A DNA stretch of 64,000 nucleotides from Dehalococcoidia bacterium (GCA_020432045.1 JAGQHB010000109.1:1-64000), one strand, 5' to 3'. Shown: positions 15,443-23,948, counted from the stretch's first letter. Numbers and translations: made by a program. The notes: generated by a model not told the origin, from the letters alone.

Positions 15443-17104
15443 ATGACACAGACAAACACACTTCGCGTAATCCCACTGGGCGGCCTTGGTGAAATCGGCC
15501 GCAATATGATGCTGCTTGAATTCGGTGATGACATCATCGTGATCGATGTCGGCCTGATGTTTCCGGAAGAAGAGATGCTCGGCGTCGACCTGGTGATCCC
15601 GGACTTTACCTACCTGCGAGGCAAAGAGGATCGGCTTCGGGCCGTGTTCCTGACGCATGGCCACGAAGACCATGTGGGCGCGCTGCCCTATTTTCTGCGC
15701 GAATTCCGCTGCCCGATTTACTCAACAAAGCTCACTGACGGGCTGATCCGCGTGAAGCTCAACGAGCACAAGCTCCTCAAAGACGCGGTCCTGAACGTGG
15801 TTGAGACGGGTGTGCCGATTAAGGCAGGCGAGGCGTTCGAGGTTGAGTTCTTCCCGGTGGCGCACTCCATCCCGGATGCGTGCGGATTGATTGTGCGGAC
15901 GCCGCTGGGGCCGCTGGTTCACACCGGCGACTTCAAGCTGGACCACACGCCCGTGATGGACCAGCACACGGACCTGATCCGGCTGGCGCAGATAGGAGCG
16001 GAGGGTTGCCTGCTGCTCATGGCCGACAGCACGTATGCCGAGATCGAGGGCTATACACCGAGTGAGCAGCTCGTTGGGGAAGCGCTCCGCAACATCGTTG
16101 TGAATGCACCTGGCAGGGTGATCGTAGCGACGTTCGCATCGCTGATTTCCCGCATCCAACAGGTGATCGACGCAGCGCACTTCTGCGACCGAAAGGTATT
16201 CGTCACTGGACGTTCAATGATCGATAACGTGGCGATGGCGCGCCAGCTGGGCTACCTGAACGTGCCGCAAGGGGTGCTGGTGGGCGTGGAAGAGATGCGC
16301 AACACGCCTTCGGACAGGCTCGTGGTGGTGACGACGGGCAGCCAGGGTGAACCGACGAGCGCGCTGACGCGGATGGCTAACGGCGACCACCGGCACATCG
16401 GGATCCAGGCGGGCGACACAGTCGTGCTTTCCGCCAACCCCATCCCCGGCAACGAGCAGGCCGTCTACCGGAACGTGGACAACCTGTTCCGCCTCGGTGC
16501 CGAGGTCCTGTACAACCGGATTTCAAATATCCATGTCCGTGGGCACGCGAGCCGCGAGGAGCTGAAGATCATCCAGGGGCTACTGCAGCCCGAGTACTTC
16601 GTGCCAATTCACGGCGAGTACCGTCACCTGGTGGTGCATTCCAAGCTCGCCGAGTCGGTTGGTGTGCCCGCCGGGAACGCGTTCGTCCTGACTGACGGCG
16701 ATATCTTAGAGATCGACGAGGAGACGGCACGGATGGCGGGCCGGGCCCCCGCAAGCTATGTGTATGTGGATGGATCGGGCATCGGAGACGTCGACCAGTA
16801 TATCCTCCGTGACCGCGCGCATCTTTCGACGGACGGTGTGGTGGTCGTGATCGCTACGGTCGACAAACAGTCAGGGGCGTTGATCCAGCCACCGGAGATG
16901 CTGAGCCGCGGCTTCGTGGACACGGAAGAGCGCGAGGACCTCCTTGAAAAGAGCAAAGAGGTCGCTGCGAAGGCGCTGGCGGGTGACGCACACATCGCGG
17001 AGTTCGGGGACATTAACGTCCGCGTGAAGGACGCCGTGAGCAAGTTCCTGTACGATGAAACCCGCCGTCGGCCGATGGTGCTAACGGTGACTGTCGAGGT
17101 TTGA
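15443..17104 (+). CDS. rnj: Ribonuclease J
   Basis: A 553-aa metallo-beta-lactamase/beta-CASP ribonuclease involved in mRNA turnover and RNA maturation. Motifs in order are LGGLGEIGRNM, the metal motif HGHEDHVGALPY, HTGDFK, ADSTYAE, the beta-CASP region with VVVTTGSQGEP, and FVPIHGEYRHL. A C-terminal domain follows to the end. ATG 15443 gives the family N-terminus, and the longer frame overlaps the UDG gene. RNase J instead of RNase E supports a Chloroflexota- or Gram-positive-like lineage. Confidence 0.96.
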   Translation: MTQTNTLRVIPLGGLGEIGRNMMLLEFGDDIIVIDVGLMFPEEEMLGVDLVIPDFTYLRGKEDRLRAVFLTHGHEDHVGALPYFLREFRCPIYSTKLTDGLIRVKLNEHKLLKDAVLNVVETGVPIKAGEAFEVEFFPVAHSIPDACGLIVRTPLGPLVHTGDFKLDHTPVMDQHTDLIRLAQIGAEGCLLLMADSTYAEIEGYTPSEQLVGEALRNIVVNAPGRVIVATFASLISRIQQVIDAAHFCDRKVFVTGRSMIDNVAMARQLGYLNVPQGVLVGVEEMRNTPSDRLVVVTTGSQGEPTSALTRMANGDHRHIGIQAGDTVVLSANPIPGNEQAVYRNVDNLFRLGAEVLYNRISNIHVRGHASREELKIIQGLLQPEYFVPIHGEYRHLVVHSKLAESVGVPAGNAFVLTDGDILEIDEETARMAGRAPASYVYVDGSGIGDVDQYILRDRAHLSTDGVVVVIATVDKQSGALIQPPEMLSRGFVDTEEREDLLEKSKEVAAKALAGDAHIAEFGDINVRVKDAVSKFLYDETRRRPMVLTVTVEV

Positions 17105-17111
17105 AACCCGT

Positions 17112-17139
17112 CCCGGATGTTCTGCGGGGTGCATCCGGG
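17112..17139 (+). terminator. Inverted repeat between rnj and ftsK
   Basis: Eight-bp perfect arms CCCGGATG and CATCCGGG with a 12-nt loop, 7 nt after the rnj stop and 20 nt before the ftsK start. No T-run follows. It could be an operator, a weak terminator or an RNA hairpin covering the ftsK leader. Confidence 0.35.
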
Positions 17140-17159
17140 GAGTTGGAGAAAGTGCGCCG

Positions 17160-19541
17160 ATGGTAGCACGGACACGTCCCCGCGCCGCCGGCGTCGGCTC
17201 GCCCCGGCGTCAGCAATCTTCCTGGAAACGATCCCTCCGCAAACGCTTTCGAAAGATCAGCACGACGCGATTGGCGATCGGTGCCGCGCTGCTTGTTGGT
17301 CTGCTCGTCGCGTCCTTGCTGATCAACCCCGTGACAGCGTTTCGCGATACTCGAGACTGGCTGCTTCAGACGTTTGGGCTCGGACTGGCAATCATCGGGG
17401 CGCTGGCGAGTGCCGGAGCAGTCGCGCGGTGGCGCAAGGTGCAGAGCAAGCTACCGGCGGCACTACTTGTCCGCCGCATAGCCGGTACGATTGCGGCCGG
17501 ACTGTTCGCCTGGGGCCTGCTTGGGTTCAACCGGGCTGACTGGTCTCTTTGGGGCACCGACTTCCGGTTGGTGACGCTCGGCGGCGACATCGGCGCGTGG
17601 CTGGTTGGTGGCTTCTTCGGGACCGTAACATGGCTGGCACTGGGCCTGATCGCGGCGCTGTTGCTCCAACCGCGCGGCACAATCGCGGCGGGTAAGGGCG
17701 TTGGAGCCGGAGTGGCGTACTCACTGGAGCATCGCTGGCCACAGCGAGCAGCCGGTACAACCTGGCGAATCGTCGCCGGTGTGTTCGACCGGCCTCCGGT
17801 GGTCCCGCCGAATGACGATGAGGATGTGATCGGCTTCGACGCACCTTCGGAATCGCCGAGCCCGTTTGTGACGCGTCCGCCGGTGACGGTATTTGGAACC
17901 GGGTCAACTTCGCCACCGGCGGCCGACGAAGATGAAGATGAAACGGCCGAAGAGGAGGCACCTGGCGAACCGGCACAACTCGGTCTGGACCTTGAGCAAG
18001 CGTCCGGGCACTGGCACTACCCGGCCCTGGACCTGTTAAACACACCGCAGCCCAGCACGCACCGCAAGTACGACAACCAGGCCCGCGCACAGCTGATCGT
18101 CGACACCCTGGCGAGCTTTGGCGTGGACGCGTCTGTTGTCGAAGTAAACGAAGGGCCGACGGTCACTCAGTTCGGCGTTGAGCCAGGCTGGGAGGTACGC
18201 ACGCGGGATCTCACCATGAAGGACGCGGCCGGTAAGACGATTATCGGGCGGGACGGCCGGCCGCAGATGGAGCGCGTCGAGACATCGCGTACACGTGTCC
18301 GCGTCAACAGGATCACTGCGCTGCAGAACGATCTTGCCCTGGCCCTTGCTGCTCCCTCGCTGCGAATTGAGGCACCGGTACCCGGCCGCGCTATCGTCGG
18401 CATCGAAGTGCCGAACGACACGGCAACGGTCGTGACGATGCGGAGCGTGATGGAGACGAAAGAGTTCTCCGACATGTTGCGGAAGTCGAAGCTGGCCGTC
18501 GCCCTGGGAAGAGGCGTGTCGGGAATACCGGTGGTCGCTGACCTATCGAAGATGCCCCATCTCCTAATCGCAGGCGCAACGGGGAGCGGCAAGAGCGTCT
18601 GCGTGAACACGATCATCTCCGGGATCATGATGAATGCATCGCCCGACGACGTGCGTTTCGTGCTCGTGGACCCGAAGCGAGTGGAATTGACCGGGTACGG
18701 GAAGATTCCCCACCTGGCGTTCAGCGAAGTCATCGTGGACGTCGACAAAGTTGTGGGCGTCCTGCAGGCAGTCGTCGCGGAGATGGAGTCCCGGTACAAG
18801 AAATTTGCCGCCGTTGCGGCGCGCAATATCGAAAGCTACAACAAGCACCCGCGCGTCCTGAAGAAGTTGCCGTACTGGGTGGTGGTCATCGATGAACTGG
18901 CAGACCTGATGATGGTGGCGCCGTTCGAAGTTGAGAAACTCATTTGCCGGCTCGCACAGTTGGCCCGGGCGACGGGTATTCACCTCGTGGTGGCAACGCA
19001 GCGACCCTCGGTCGACGTTGTCACGGGCCTGATCAAAGCGAACTTCCCAACGCGTATCGCGTTTGCTGTGACGTCGATGACGGACTCGCGAACGATCATC
19101 GACATGGGCGGTGCAGAGAAACTGCTCGGGCGTGGCGACATGCTTTTCATGCCGACGGACGCGGCGAAGCCCATCCGCATCCAGGGCGTCTACCTGTCGG
19201 ACGCGGAGGTTGAGCGCATTGTCGAGTTCTGGGCGGACGAGCGGTTTGCGGACTTCATCCCGGAAAAGGCGGACAACCTGCTGGAAGAGGCGCTCGTAGA
19301 ACGGAACGGCGACCCCGACATCGACCTCAACGAAGACGAAGACCCGCTGGTCGAACAGGCGCGGGAACTGGCCGCGCAACATTCGCGGATCTCGCCCTCG
19401 CTGGTCCAGCGGCGCTTGCGGGTGGGTTACGTAAAAGCCTGTCGTATCATCGAGGCATTGGAGAACGAAGGCATCGTCAGCGGACCCGACGAAGGGGAAT
19501 CGCGACGCGTGTTGACGGCGGCAGGCTCAGGCGAGTTTTGA
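17160..19541 (+). CDS. ftsK: DNA translocase FtsK/SpoIIIE
   Basis: A 793-aa septal DNA pump that clears chromosomes during division. The N-terminal 180 residues hold about four membrane helices after a basic start. A linker rich in Pro, Asp and Glu follows (about 215-275). The motor has Walker A GATGSGKSV, DPKRVELTGYGKIPHL, Walker B WVVVIDELADLMM and ATQRPSVDVVTGLIKANFPTRIAF. The C-terminal gamma winged helix (ISPSLVQRRLRVGYVKACRIIEALE) recognises chromosome-orienting sequences in other bacteria. It starts 55 nt after rnj. Confidence 0.96.
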   Translation: MVARTRPRAAGVGSPRRQQSSWKRSLRKRFRKISTTRLAIGAALLVGLLVASLLINPVTAFRDTRDWLLQTFGLGLAIIGALASAGAVARWRKVQSKLPAALLVRRIAGTIAAGLFAWGLLGFNRADWSLWGTDFRLVTLGGDIGAWLVGGFFGTVTWLALGLIAALLLQPRGTIAAGKGVGAGVAYSLEHRWPQRAAGTTWRIVAGVFDRPPVVPPNDDEDVIGFDAPSESPSPFVTRPPVTVFGTGSTSPPAADEDEDETAEEEAPGEPAQLGLDLEQASGHWHYPALDLLNTPQPSTHRKYDNQARAQLIVDTLASFGVDASVVEVNEGPTVTQFGVEPGWEVRTRDLTMKDAAGKTIIGRDGRPQMERVETSRTRVRVNRITALQNDLALALAAPSLRIEAPVPGRAIVGIEVPNDTATVVTMRSVMETKEFSDMLRKSKLAVALGRGVSGIPVVADLSKMPHLLIAGATGSGKSVCVNTIISGIMMNASPDDVRFVLVDPKRVELTGYGKIPHLAFSEVIVDVDKVVGVLQAVVAEMESRYKKFAAVAARNIESYNKHPRVLKKLPYWVVVIDELADLMMVAPFEVEKLICRLAQLARATGIHLVVATQRPSVDVVTGLIKANFPTRIAFAVTSMTDSRTIIDMGGAEKLLGRGDMLFMPTDAAKPIRIQGVYLSDAEVERIVEFWADERFADFIPEKADNLLEEALVERNGDPDIDLNEDEDPLVEQARELAAQHSRISPSLVQRRLRVGYVKACRIIEALENEGIVSGPDEGESRRVLTAAGSGEF

Positions 19542-19551
19542 GGACGGCGCA

Positions 19552-21357
19552 GTGAAGAACCTTCGAGACCTTTTGCGACGAGATGCCGGCGAGCCCGAGG
19601 AAGAACCTGTCCCGGACCGGGAACTGTGCCTCGCGTGCGGAGCCGATCTTGAAGGCTCGCGGTCGTATCAGCGGTACCGCGTGTGCCATTCGTGTGGTTT
19701 CCACTTCCACCTCTCTGCCCGAGAGCGGGTGGCGCTGATGCTGGACCCGGCGTCCTTCCGCGAGACAGACCGTGGTGTAACGAACATCGATCCGATCTCC
19801 TTTTCAACAGCCAAGCAGCCGTATCGATCGCGGGTAATCAACGCGCAACGGCGCACTGGACTTTCCGAAGCTGCACTCACTGGCACCGGTTCGCTGTTTG
19901 GACGCGAAGTCGTAGTCGCGGCCCTGGATTTTTCCTTCCTGGGGGGCTCGATCGGCGTGGCCGCGGGCGAACGGCTGGCCCGTGCGTTCGAAAAAGCGGC
20001 AGCACGCCGCGTGCCGCTCGTGACGATCTGTTCGACCTCCGGGACCCGGATCCAGGAGGGCATCCTCGCCTTGATGCAGGTTCCTCGAGTCGCGGTTGCC
20101 GCGATGAAGCTCGGGCAGGAGGGGCTGCCGCACATCGCGGTGGTCACCGACCCGACCACGGGCTCGGCATATACGGGTTTTGTGAACCTCGCGGACTACA
20201 TCGTCGCGGAGCCAAACGCGCTGATGGGCTATGCGGCAATGCGGGTAGTGGAAGAGCAATCCCAACAGGACCTGCCACCCGACGCACACACCTCGGAACG
20301 GCACCTCCAACACGGCCTTATCGATGCCGTGGTGCCCCGCGAACAGCTGCGCGATTCGATCGCGCTGCTCCTCGACATGCTTCTCACAGACGTGCGGTTG
20401 AGCTCAGGGGCGCGGGGGCGCGCGCGCGAGGTAACACATTCAACACTCCCAGCGTTGCAGCAGGTGGAGCTTTCTCGCCACATTGGACGGCCATCCGCAG
20501 CAGAATTGATTGGCCGGATGACGCCACTGTTTCTCCCGTTGCGGGGTGACCGCACCGGCCGTGACGACGTAGCGATCGTAACGGGACTTGCCGCGCCGGG
20601 AGGTGAACCGGTGATGTTCATCGGGGAAGAACGCTCGCGAGACGTGAGGGGAAGTGGTTGGATAACGGCGGCCGGGTTCCGGAAGGCCACCCGTGCGATG
20701 CGGATTGCGGCGAAATTCAATCTGCCAATCGTCACCCTCATCGACACGGCGGGGGCGCGGCCAGCACTGGAGAGCGAGGACGCAGGTCTCGGGGCAGCCA
20801 TGGCGGAGTGCATGACAACACTGCTGGCAATGCCGACGCCGACCCTGGCTGTGATCACGGGCGAAGGGAGTTCCGAAGCGGCCGTGGCGCTCGCGACCGC
20901 GGACCGTGTACTCATGCTCGACAACGCAGTCTACGAAGTGGTGAAGCCTGAGGACGCCGCCCGGATCTACCATGACCCCGAGAGCGCTGAGGAGCTGGCA
21001 GAGCGGTTGAGACTCACATCGCACGACTGCCTGCGGCTGGGAATCGTCGACACGGTGGTACCGGAACCGGGTGACGGCGCGCACAGCAATCCCGAGGAAG
21101 CAGCTGCCATTCTCCGGCGGGCAATCCTCCGCGAGCTCGTCCGGGCAGGCGAAATGAGCCCGAAGCGCCGTCTGCGGATTCGCCACGAGCGCTATCGCCA
21201 TACCGGGTCTACCCGGGCGAGGCTGCGCGGCACGCTGGAGCGCCGCATCGCGCATGTAACCGACCGGCTTGGGAGTATGTTTGGTAAGGCGAGGGAACGG
21301 CGACTGAGCCGGAACCGCCGCCACGAACCTGGGGCCGGCGGAGACATCCCGGTCTAA
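19552..21357 (+). CDS. accDA: Acetyl-CoA carboxylase carboxyltransferase, fused beta-alpha (AccD-AccA)
   Basis: A 601-aa fusion: residues 1-290 are the AccD (beta) half with its N-terminal zinc ribbon (CLAC...CHSC), and about 300-601 are the AccA (alpha) half. Oxyanion-type glycine pairs are seen in both (FLGGSIGVAAGE, GEGSSEAAVALA). It transfers the carboxyl group from biotin to acetyl-CoA to make malonyl-CoA for fatty-acid synthesis. The two halves are separate genes in E. coli. The GTG at 19552 lies 10 nt after the ftsK stop. Biotin carboxylase and the biotin carrier are not in this window. Confidence 0.93.
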   Translation: MKNLRDLLRRDAGEPEEEPVPDRELCLACGADLEGSRSYQRYRVCHSCGFHFHLSARERVALMLDPASFRETDRGVTNIDPISFSTAKQPYRSRVINAQRRTGLSEAALTGTGSLFGREVVVAALDFSFLGGSIGVAAGERLARAFEKAAARRVPLVTICSTSGTRIQEGILALMQVPRVAVAAMKLGQEGLPHIAVVTDPTTGSAYTGFVNLADYIVAEPNALMGYAAMRVVEEQSQQDLPPDAHTSERHLQHGLIDAVVPREQLRDSIALLLDMLLTDVRLSSGARGRAREVTHSTLPALQQVELSRHIGRPSAAELIGRMTPLFLPLRGDRTGRDDVAIVTGLAAPGGEPVMFIGEERSRDVRGSGWITAAGFRKATRAMRIAAKFNLPIVTLIDTAGARPALESEDAGLGAAMAECMTTLLAMPTPTLAVITGEGSSEAAVALATADRVLMLDNAVYEVVKPEDAARIYHDPESAEELAERLRLTSHDCLRLGIVDTVVPEPGDGAHSNPEEAAAILRRAILRELVRAGEMSPKRRLRIRHERYRHTGSTRARLRGTLERRIAHVTDRLGSMFGKARERRLSRNRRHEPGAGGDIPV

Positions 21358-21399
21358 CCCCAGGGGTCCGGTGCGCATTGCGTGCCATAGGAGGGTCCG

Positions 21400-22230
21400 C
21401 TGCATCCGCTGGACTTGTTGCTGGTACTCCTGGGCATGACCGTGGGCGGCTTTGGCACACTTGTCGGAGCGGGGGGCGGGTTCATCCTTGTGCCAGTCCT
21501 GCTACTGATCTACCCGAACCGCGAACCGGACCAAATCGTAGCAATTAGCCTGATGGTGGTGTTTGCGAACTCGGTTTCCGGCACCTTGGCGTATACCCGC
21601 CAGGGCCGGGTCGACTGGCGAAGCGCGGCATGGTTCGCACTGGCAACGTTTCCTGGCGCCCTCGGGGGAGCACTCGTGACGAGCTTCATCCCGCGAAGGG
21701 TGTTTGATGCGGGCTTCGGTGTCCTCCTGATGTCCCTGGGGCTGTACCTCGCTATTCGGAAGATGCGGCAGGACATCGTCCCGCCGGTAACAGGCTGGAG
21801 CGTCGTCCAGCGGGACATCCGCGACCGCGAAGGACTGCGGTACATCTATTCGTACCACATGTGGAAGGGCATGCTCGCCAGCGCCGCAATCGGATTTCTG
21901 AGCAGCCTGCTCGGTATTGGCGGCGGAGTGATTCATGTGCCCGTGATGGCAACGACGCTGCATTTCCCCGTGCACATCGCGGCGGCAACCTCTCATGCTG
22001 TCCTCGCTTTTATGTCAGGAGAAGGGACCATCGTCCACTTTGCGACGGGCACCCTCACGTGGGACCGTTCGTTGTTCCAGGCATCGATGCTGGCCATCGG
22101 CGCGGTCGTTGGCGCACAGATCGGCGCGCGCGCGGCCCGGAAGCTACACGGCAGCCTGATCCTGCGGGCACTTGCCTTTGCCCTGATGCTGCTGGGACTG
22201 CGGCTGCTGCTGAAAGCTGCTGGTATCTAA
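21400..22230 (+). CDS. TauE/SafE-family membrane permease (probable CTG start)
   Basis: A roughly 276-aa integral membrane protein with about eight helices in two similar halves. Each half begins with the family Gly-rich pattern (GTLVGAGGGFILVPVLL and SSLLGIGGGVIHVPVMA). The family exports or imports sulfite, sulfonates or other small anions, and the substrate here is unknown. AGGAGG at 21389-21394 points to a CTG at 21400 with 5-nt spacing. The nearest TTG (21415) would be 20 nt away, which is too far. It faces the sortase gene tail to tail. Confidence 0.85.
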   Translation: MHPLDLLLVLLGMTVGGFGTLVGAGGGFILVPVLLLIYPNREPDQIVAISLMVVFANSVSGTLAYTRQGRVDWRSAAWFALATFPGALGGALVTSFIPRRVFDAGFGVLLMSLGLYLAIRKMRQDIVPPVTGWSVVQRDIRDREGLRYIYSYHMWKGMLASAAIGFLSSLLGIGGGVIHVPVMATTLHFPVHIAAATSHAVLAFMSGEGTIVHFATGTLTWDRSLFQASMLAIGAVVGAQIGARAARKLHGSLILRALAFALMLLGLRLLLKAAGI

Positions 22231-22240
22231 CGGCGGCGGC

Positions 22241-22981
22241 CTACGGGACGCGTTGAGCGAGCACGAGGGTTCGGAGCGGATAGCGGCCACCATCGCCCGG
22301 ACCACTACAGGTCATGAGTGCGAGACTCTCCCGGCCTTCGAGGCCACGCAGAATGGCGCCCGTGTCGATCGCGTCGAGCGGGTAATCGACTGCTGACTGC
22401 ACCACGTAACGCGCAACGGCGCCGTCCGTGCGCGTGACGAGCACATCCTCACCAGGATGCATCGTCGCAAGCCGAAAGAACACGCCAGGCGTACCCGCGT
22501 ACTCGTAGTGGGCAGCGAGGAACGTAGCCTGGCCTGTGCCCGGGAGAGAAGTGAAGCCCGGATTCCAACCGACGGTCACGGCGTCCTGCGGGACATCGAG
22601 ACGGCCAGCACGGTCAAGTCCGAGCCGCATCACCTTTGCCTCCACTCCGAGCGATGGGATCGCGAGCGTTGCAATGTCGATCCCGGTAGAGGGCGGAGGT
22701 GGGATAGCCTCGCCGTCTTCGACGTAATACGAATCAAAGGAGCGCTGGACCTCAGCGATGTAACGATCGCTGATGGCGTTGGGGAGTCCTGTCGATCCGT
22801 CACGGCCCGTGTAGCGAAGCTGATCAGCAAGGCTGCTGGCCGGGAAGGGGGCCGGACCAGGGGCCCCAAGAGCGTGATGGTAGCTCGCTTCCGGCGCGAA
22901 GAGACTGGCAGCAAGGGAAGCTACCACAACAACAAGGGCGGCTAATCGGACTTTCACAGGAATAGGGGAAACACTACACAT
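22241..22981 (-). CDS. Sortase family transpeptidase (class F/E-like)
   Basis: Up to 246 aa with an N-terminal signal anchor (VRLAALVVVVASLAASLF), a linker, and a sortase beta-barrel. The catalytic His is in TFLAAHYEY and the catalytic Cys in LMTCSGP, followed by the Arg in YPLRTLVL. Sortases join proteins bearing a C-terminal sorting signal to an envelope acceptor. A GTG at 22957 would give a cleaner start (MKVRLAAL) and may be the true one. No LPXTG-type substrate was found in the window. It diverges from the small-ORF region at 23.0 kb. Confidence 0.85.
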   Translation of the reverse strand: MCSVSPIPVKVRLAALVVVVASLAASLFAPEASYHHALGAPGPAPFPASSLADQLRYTGRDGSTGLPNAISDRYIAEVQRSFDSYYVEDGEAIPPPPSTGIDIATLAIPSLGVEAKVMRLGLDRAGRLDVPQDAVTVGWNPGFTSLPGTGQATFLAAHYEYAGTPGVFFRLATMHPGEDVLVTRTDGAVARYVVQSAVDYPLDAIDTGAILRGLEGRESLALMTCSGPGDGGRYPLRTLVLAQRVP

Positions 22982-23026
22982 CTGTGAGTGACATCACGGT
23001 AAAGATCACAGTCCACGGGCGATCAG

Positions 23027-23055
23027 TTGCACCTGAACCACCAGGACAATATAGT
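23027..23055 (+). promoter_or_regulatory. Promoter: TTGCAC, 17-bp spacer, TATAGT
   Basis: A -35-like TTGCAC (23027-23032) and a -10-like TATAGT (23050-23055) are separated by exactly 17 bp. A transcript would begin about 23062, pass through a 15-codon ORF and reach the intrinsic terminator at 23170-23198. It lies in the divergent region beside the sortase gene. Confidence 0.5.
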
Positions 23056-23094
23056 GCCTTTCATTCGACGGCGCACGCCGGAAAGGAGCAGGCC

Positions 23095-23142
23095 ATGGTC
23101 CATGCAATTTTCGACTGCTCCGCGTGTGGAGTTCTCTGCTAA
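23095..23142 (+). CDS. Fifteen-residue Cys-containing micro-ORF
   Basis: ATG to TAA encoding MVHAIFDCSACGVLC. GGAG at 23085-23088 sits 6 nt before the ATG, an ideal ribosome binding site. There are three Cys codons within eight codons, two of them in a C-x-x-C pair. The terminator stem begins 27 nt after the stop. That layout suits either a Cys-sensing leader peptide or a tiny peptide made for its own sake. No known peptide family is recognised. The next gene-like ORF lies beyond the terminator. Confidence 0.4.
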   Translation: MVHAIFDCSACGVLC

Positions 23143-23169
23143 CAACAGCCCTGCAGAATGTACGGCGTA

Positions 23170-23198
23170 CGCCGTGCCCTCCAGGGTACGGCGTTTTT
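23170..23198 (+). terminator. Intrinsic terminator
   Basis: Eleven-bp stem (CGCCGTGCCCT with AGGGTACGGCG, one G-U pair), a very short loop and TTTTTCTTT after it. It is the strongest intrinsic terminator in the window and reads on the plus strand. Confidence 0.8.
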
Positions 23199-23230
23199 CT
23201 TTGCCATGCAGCGTCATTGCTTAACCAGTC

Positions 23231-23404
23231 GTGATGCTCGCTCCCCGGCTCAAGCGGCTGCCGGAAGACGTGTTACCGGTTTGGTCTTCCCAGGCTATTG
23301 CGATCGTTTTGGTCTCAGTAGTGGCTGCTGCATTTCCTGCCCCTCGTGGTATTTCCAGCCGTTTTTGGCTCCTCTCTTCCTGTCCATTGTGCAAGGAGCA
23401 CTGA
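23231..23404 (+). CDS. Small membrane protein with C-terminal CPLC
   Basis: A 57-aa ORF (GTG 23231; ATG 23234 is also possible) with a basic start, one hydrophobic helix (AIAIVLVSVVAAAFP, about residues 22-36) and a C-terminal CPLCKEH that could bind metal or form a disulfide. No family is recognised and no clear ribosome site precedes it. The AAGGAG of the next ORF is embedded in its last codons, and the next start follows its stop by 1 nt, which supports the pair being translated together. Confidence 0.4.
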   Translation: MMLAPRLKRLPEDVLPVWSSQAIAIVLVSVVAAAFPAPRGISSRFWLLSSCPLCKEH

Positions 23405-23405
23405 C

Positions 23406-23615
23406 GTGTATTTTCACCAGATCCGCAACCTCGAGGATCTGCAGCGTTGGTCCCACCCAACACTCATCCTCCCCGGCGACCGCGAACCCGAACACCTCTA
23501 CCGGACGGCGGCGGCAAGAGCCGGGCTACAAACCATCCCGTCCGTTGGCCGCGGTTCGCAGCGCACCAGTGCAGGCTGGCGGCGCGCACTGCCGGGCTGG
23601 CGGCCCGGCGCCTGA
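23406..23615 (+). CDS. Small hypothetical protein coupled to the preceding ORF
   Basis: A 69-aa ORF starting at GTG 23406, 1 nt after the previous stop, with AAGGAG spaced 7 nt upstream. The first half (YFHQIRNLEDLQRWSHP) looks like a folded small protein. The second half is rich in Gly, Arg and Trp. Third codon positions are strongly GC-rich, as in true genes of this window. A 7-bp GC hairpin (GCCGGGC...GCCCGGC, 23591-23609) lies at its end. Function unknown. Confidence 0.45.
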   Translation: MYFHQIRNLEDLQRWSHPTLILPGDREPEHLYRTAAARAGLQTIPSVGRGSQRTSAGWRRALPGWRPGA

Positions 23616-23691
23616 GCCCGATACCGGTGCTTAGTCCCTGTTGCGCGCACAACGACCGCCGAACATGAAAAAGGGTCAGGAGGTTTCAAGT

Positions 23692-23895
23692 ATGGAGACG
23701 AATCGTGGATGCCCGTACACCGCAACACATCGCGCGGCCCGCTGCGCACCGTGCTGCGAGTCCAACGAAGGCCTGCCGCCATGCGTAGCTTCTTATGTAG
23801 GCTGGCCGTGTGCGACTCCGGCGCCACTGAGTGTGCCACCGATCTCTCTGCAGTGGTGGCGCGAACGCCGCGACGCAGTCCGCAAGGCAGCCTAG
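23692..23895 (+). CDS. Cys-rich small protein upstream of a DtxR-type regulator
   Basis: A 67-aa ORF with a strong AGGAGG (23678-23683) spaced 8 nt before ATG 23692. It has seven cysteines in the first 45 residues (GCPY, RCAPCCES, PPCVA, WPCAT), a Pro-rich middle and a basic helix at the end (WWRERRDAVRKAA). No family is recognised. The Cys spacing could bind metal ions or form disulfides; no signal peptide is seen. An in-frame ATG at 23665 exists but lacks a ribosome site. The next gene on this strand, 53 nt on, is a metal-dependent regulator, so a link to metal sensing or storage is plausible but only inferred. Confidence 0.5.
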   Translation: METNRGCPYTATHRAARCAPCCESNEGLPPCVASYVGWPCATPAPLSVPPISLQWWRERRDAVRKAA

Positions 23896-23897
23896 CA

Positions 23898-23930
23898 CCG
23901 GGGGCCACAAGGTGACGCTGATGGCCCCGG
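23898..23930 (+). terminator. GC-rich hairpin between the Cys-rich ORF and the dtxR-like gene
   Basis: CCGGGGGCCA (23898-23907) pairs with TGGCCCCGG (23922-23930) with one bulged G and a 14-nt loop. There is no T-run. It could be a terminator-like end of the Cys-rich gene or an operator in front of the regulator at 23949. Confidence 0.4.
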
Positions 23931-23948
23931 CATGGCACCATCGCTCCT

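Larger units (their letters stand above)
23062..23198 (+). ncRNA. Candidate short transcript (small RNA or leader mRNA)
   Basis: The stretch between a good promoter and a strong terminator is about 137 nt. It can form a stem pairing GGAGCAG (23085-23091) with CTGCTCC (23115-23121), then the terminator stem. It carries a 15-codon ORF with an ideal ribosome site. It may be a small mRNA, an attenuated leader or a structured RNA. Confidence 0.4.

Noticed and set aside
23402-23404. Possible selenocysteine read-through at the TGA of the CPLCKEH ORF
   Set aside because: The frame after the TGA is not protein-like, and a new start with a good ribosome site follows 1 nt later.
23158-23634. 158-aa open frame overlapping the small-ORF cluster
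   Set aside because: It starts inside the terminator stem and its product is low-complexity. The three smaller ORFs have better starts and compositions.
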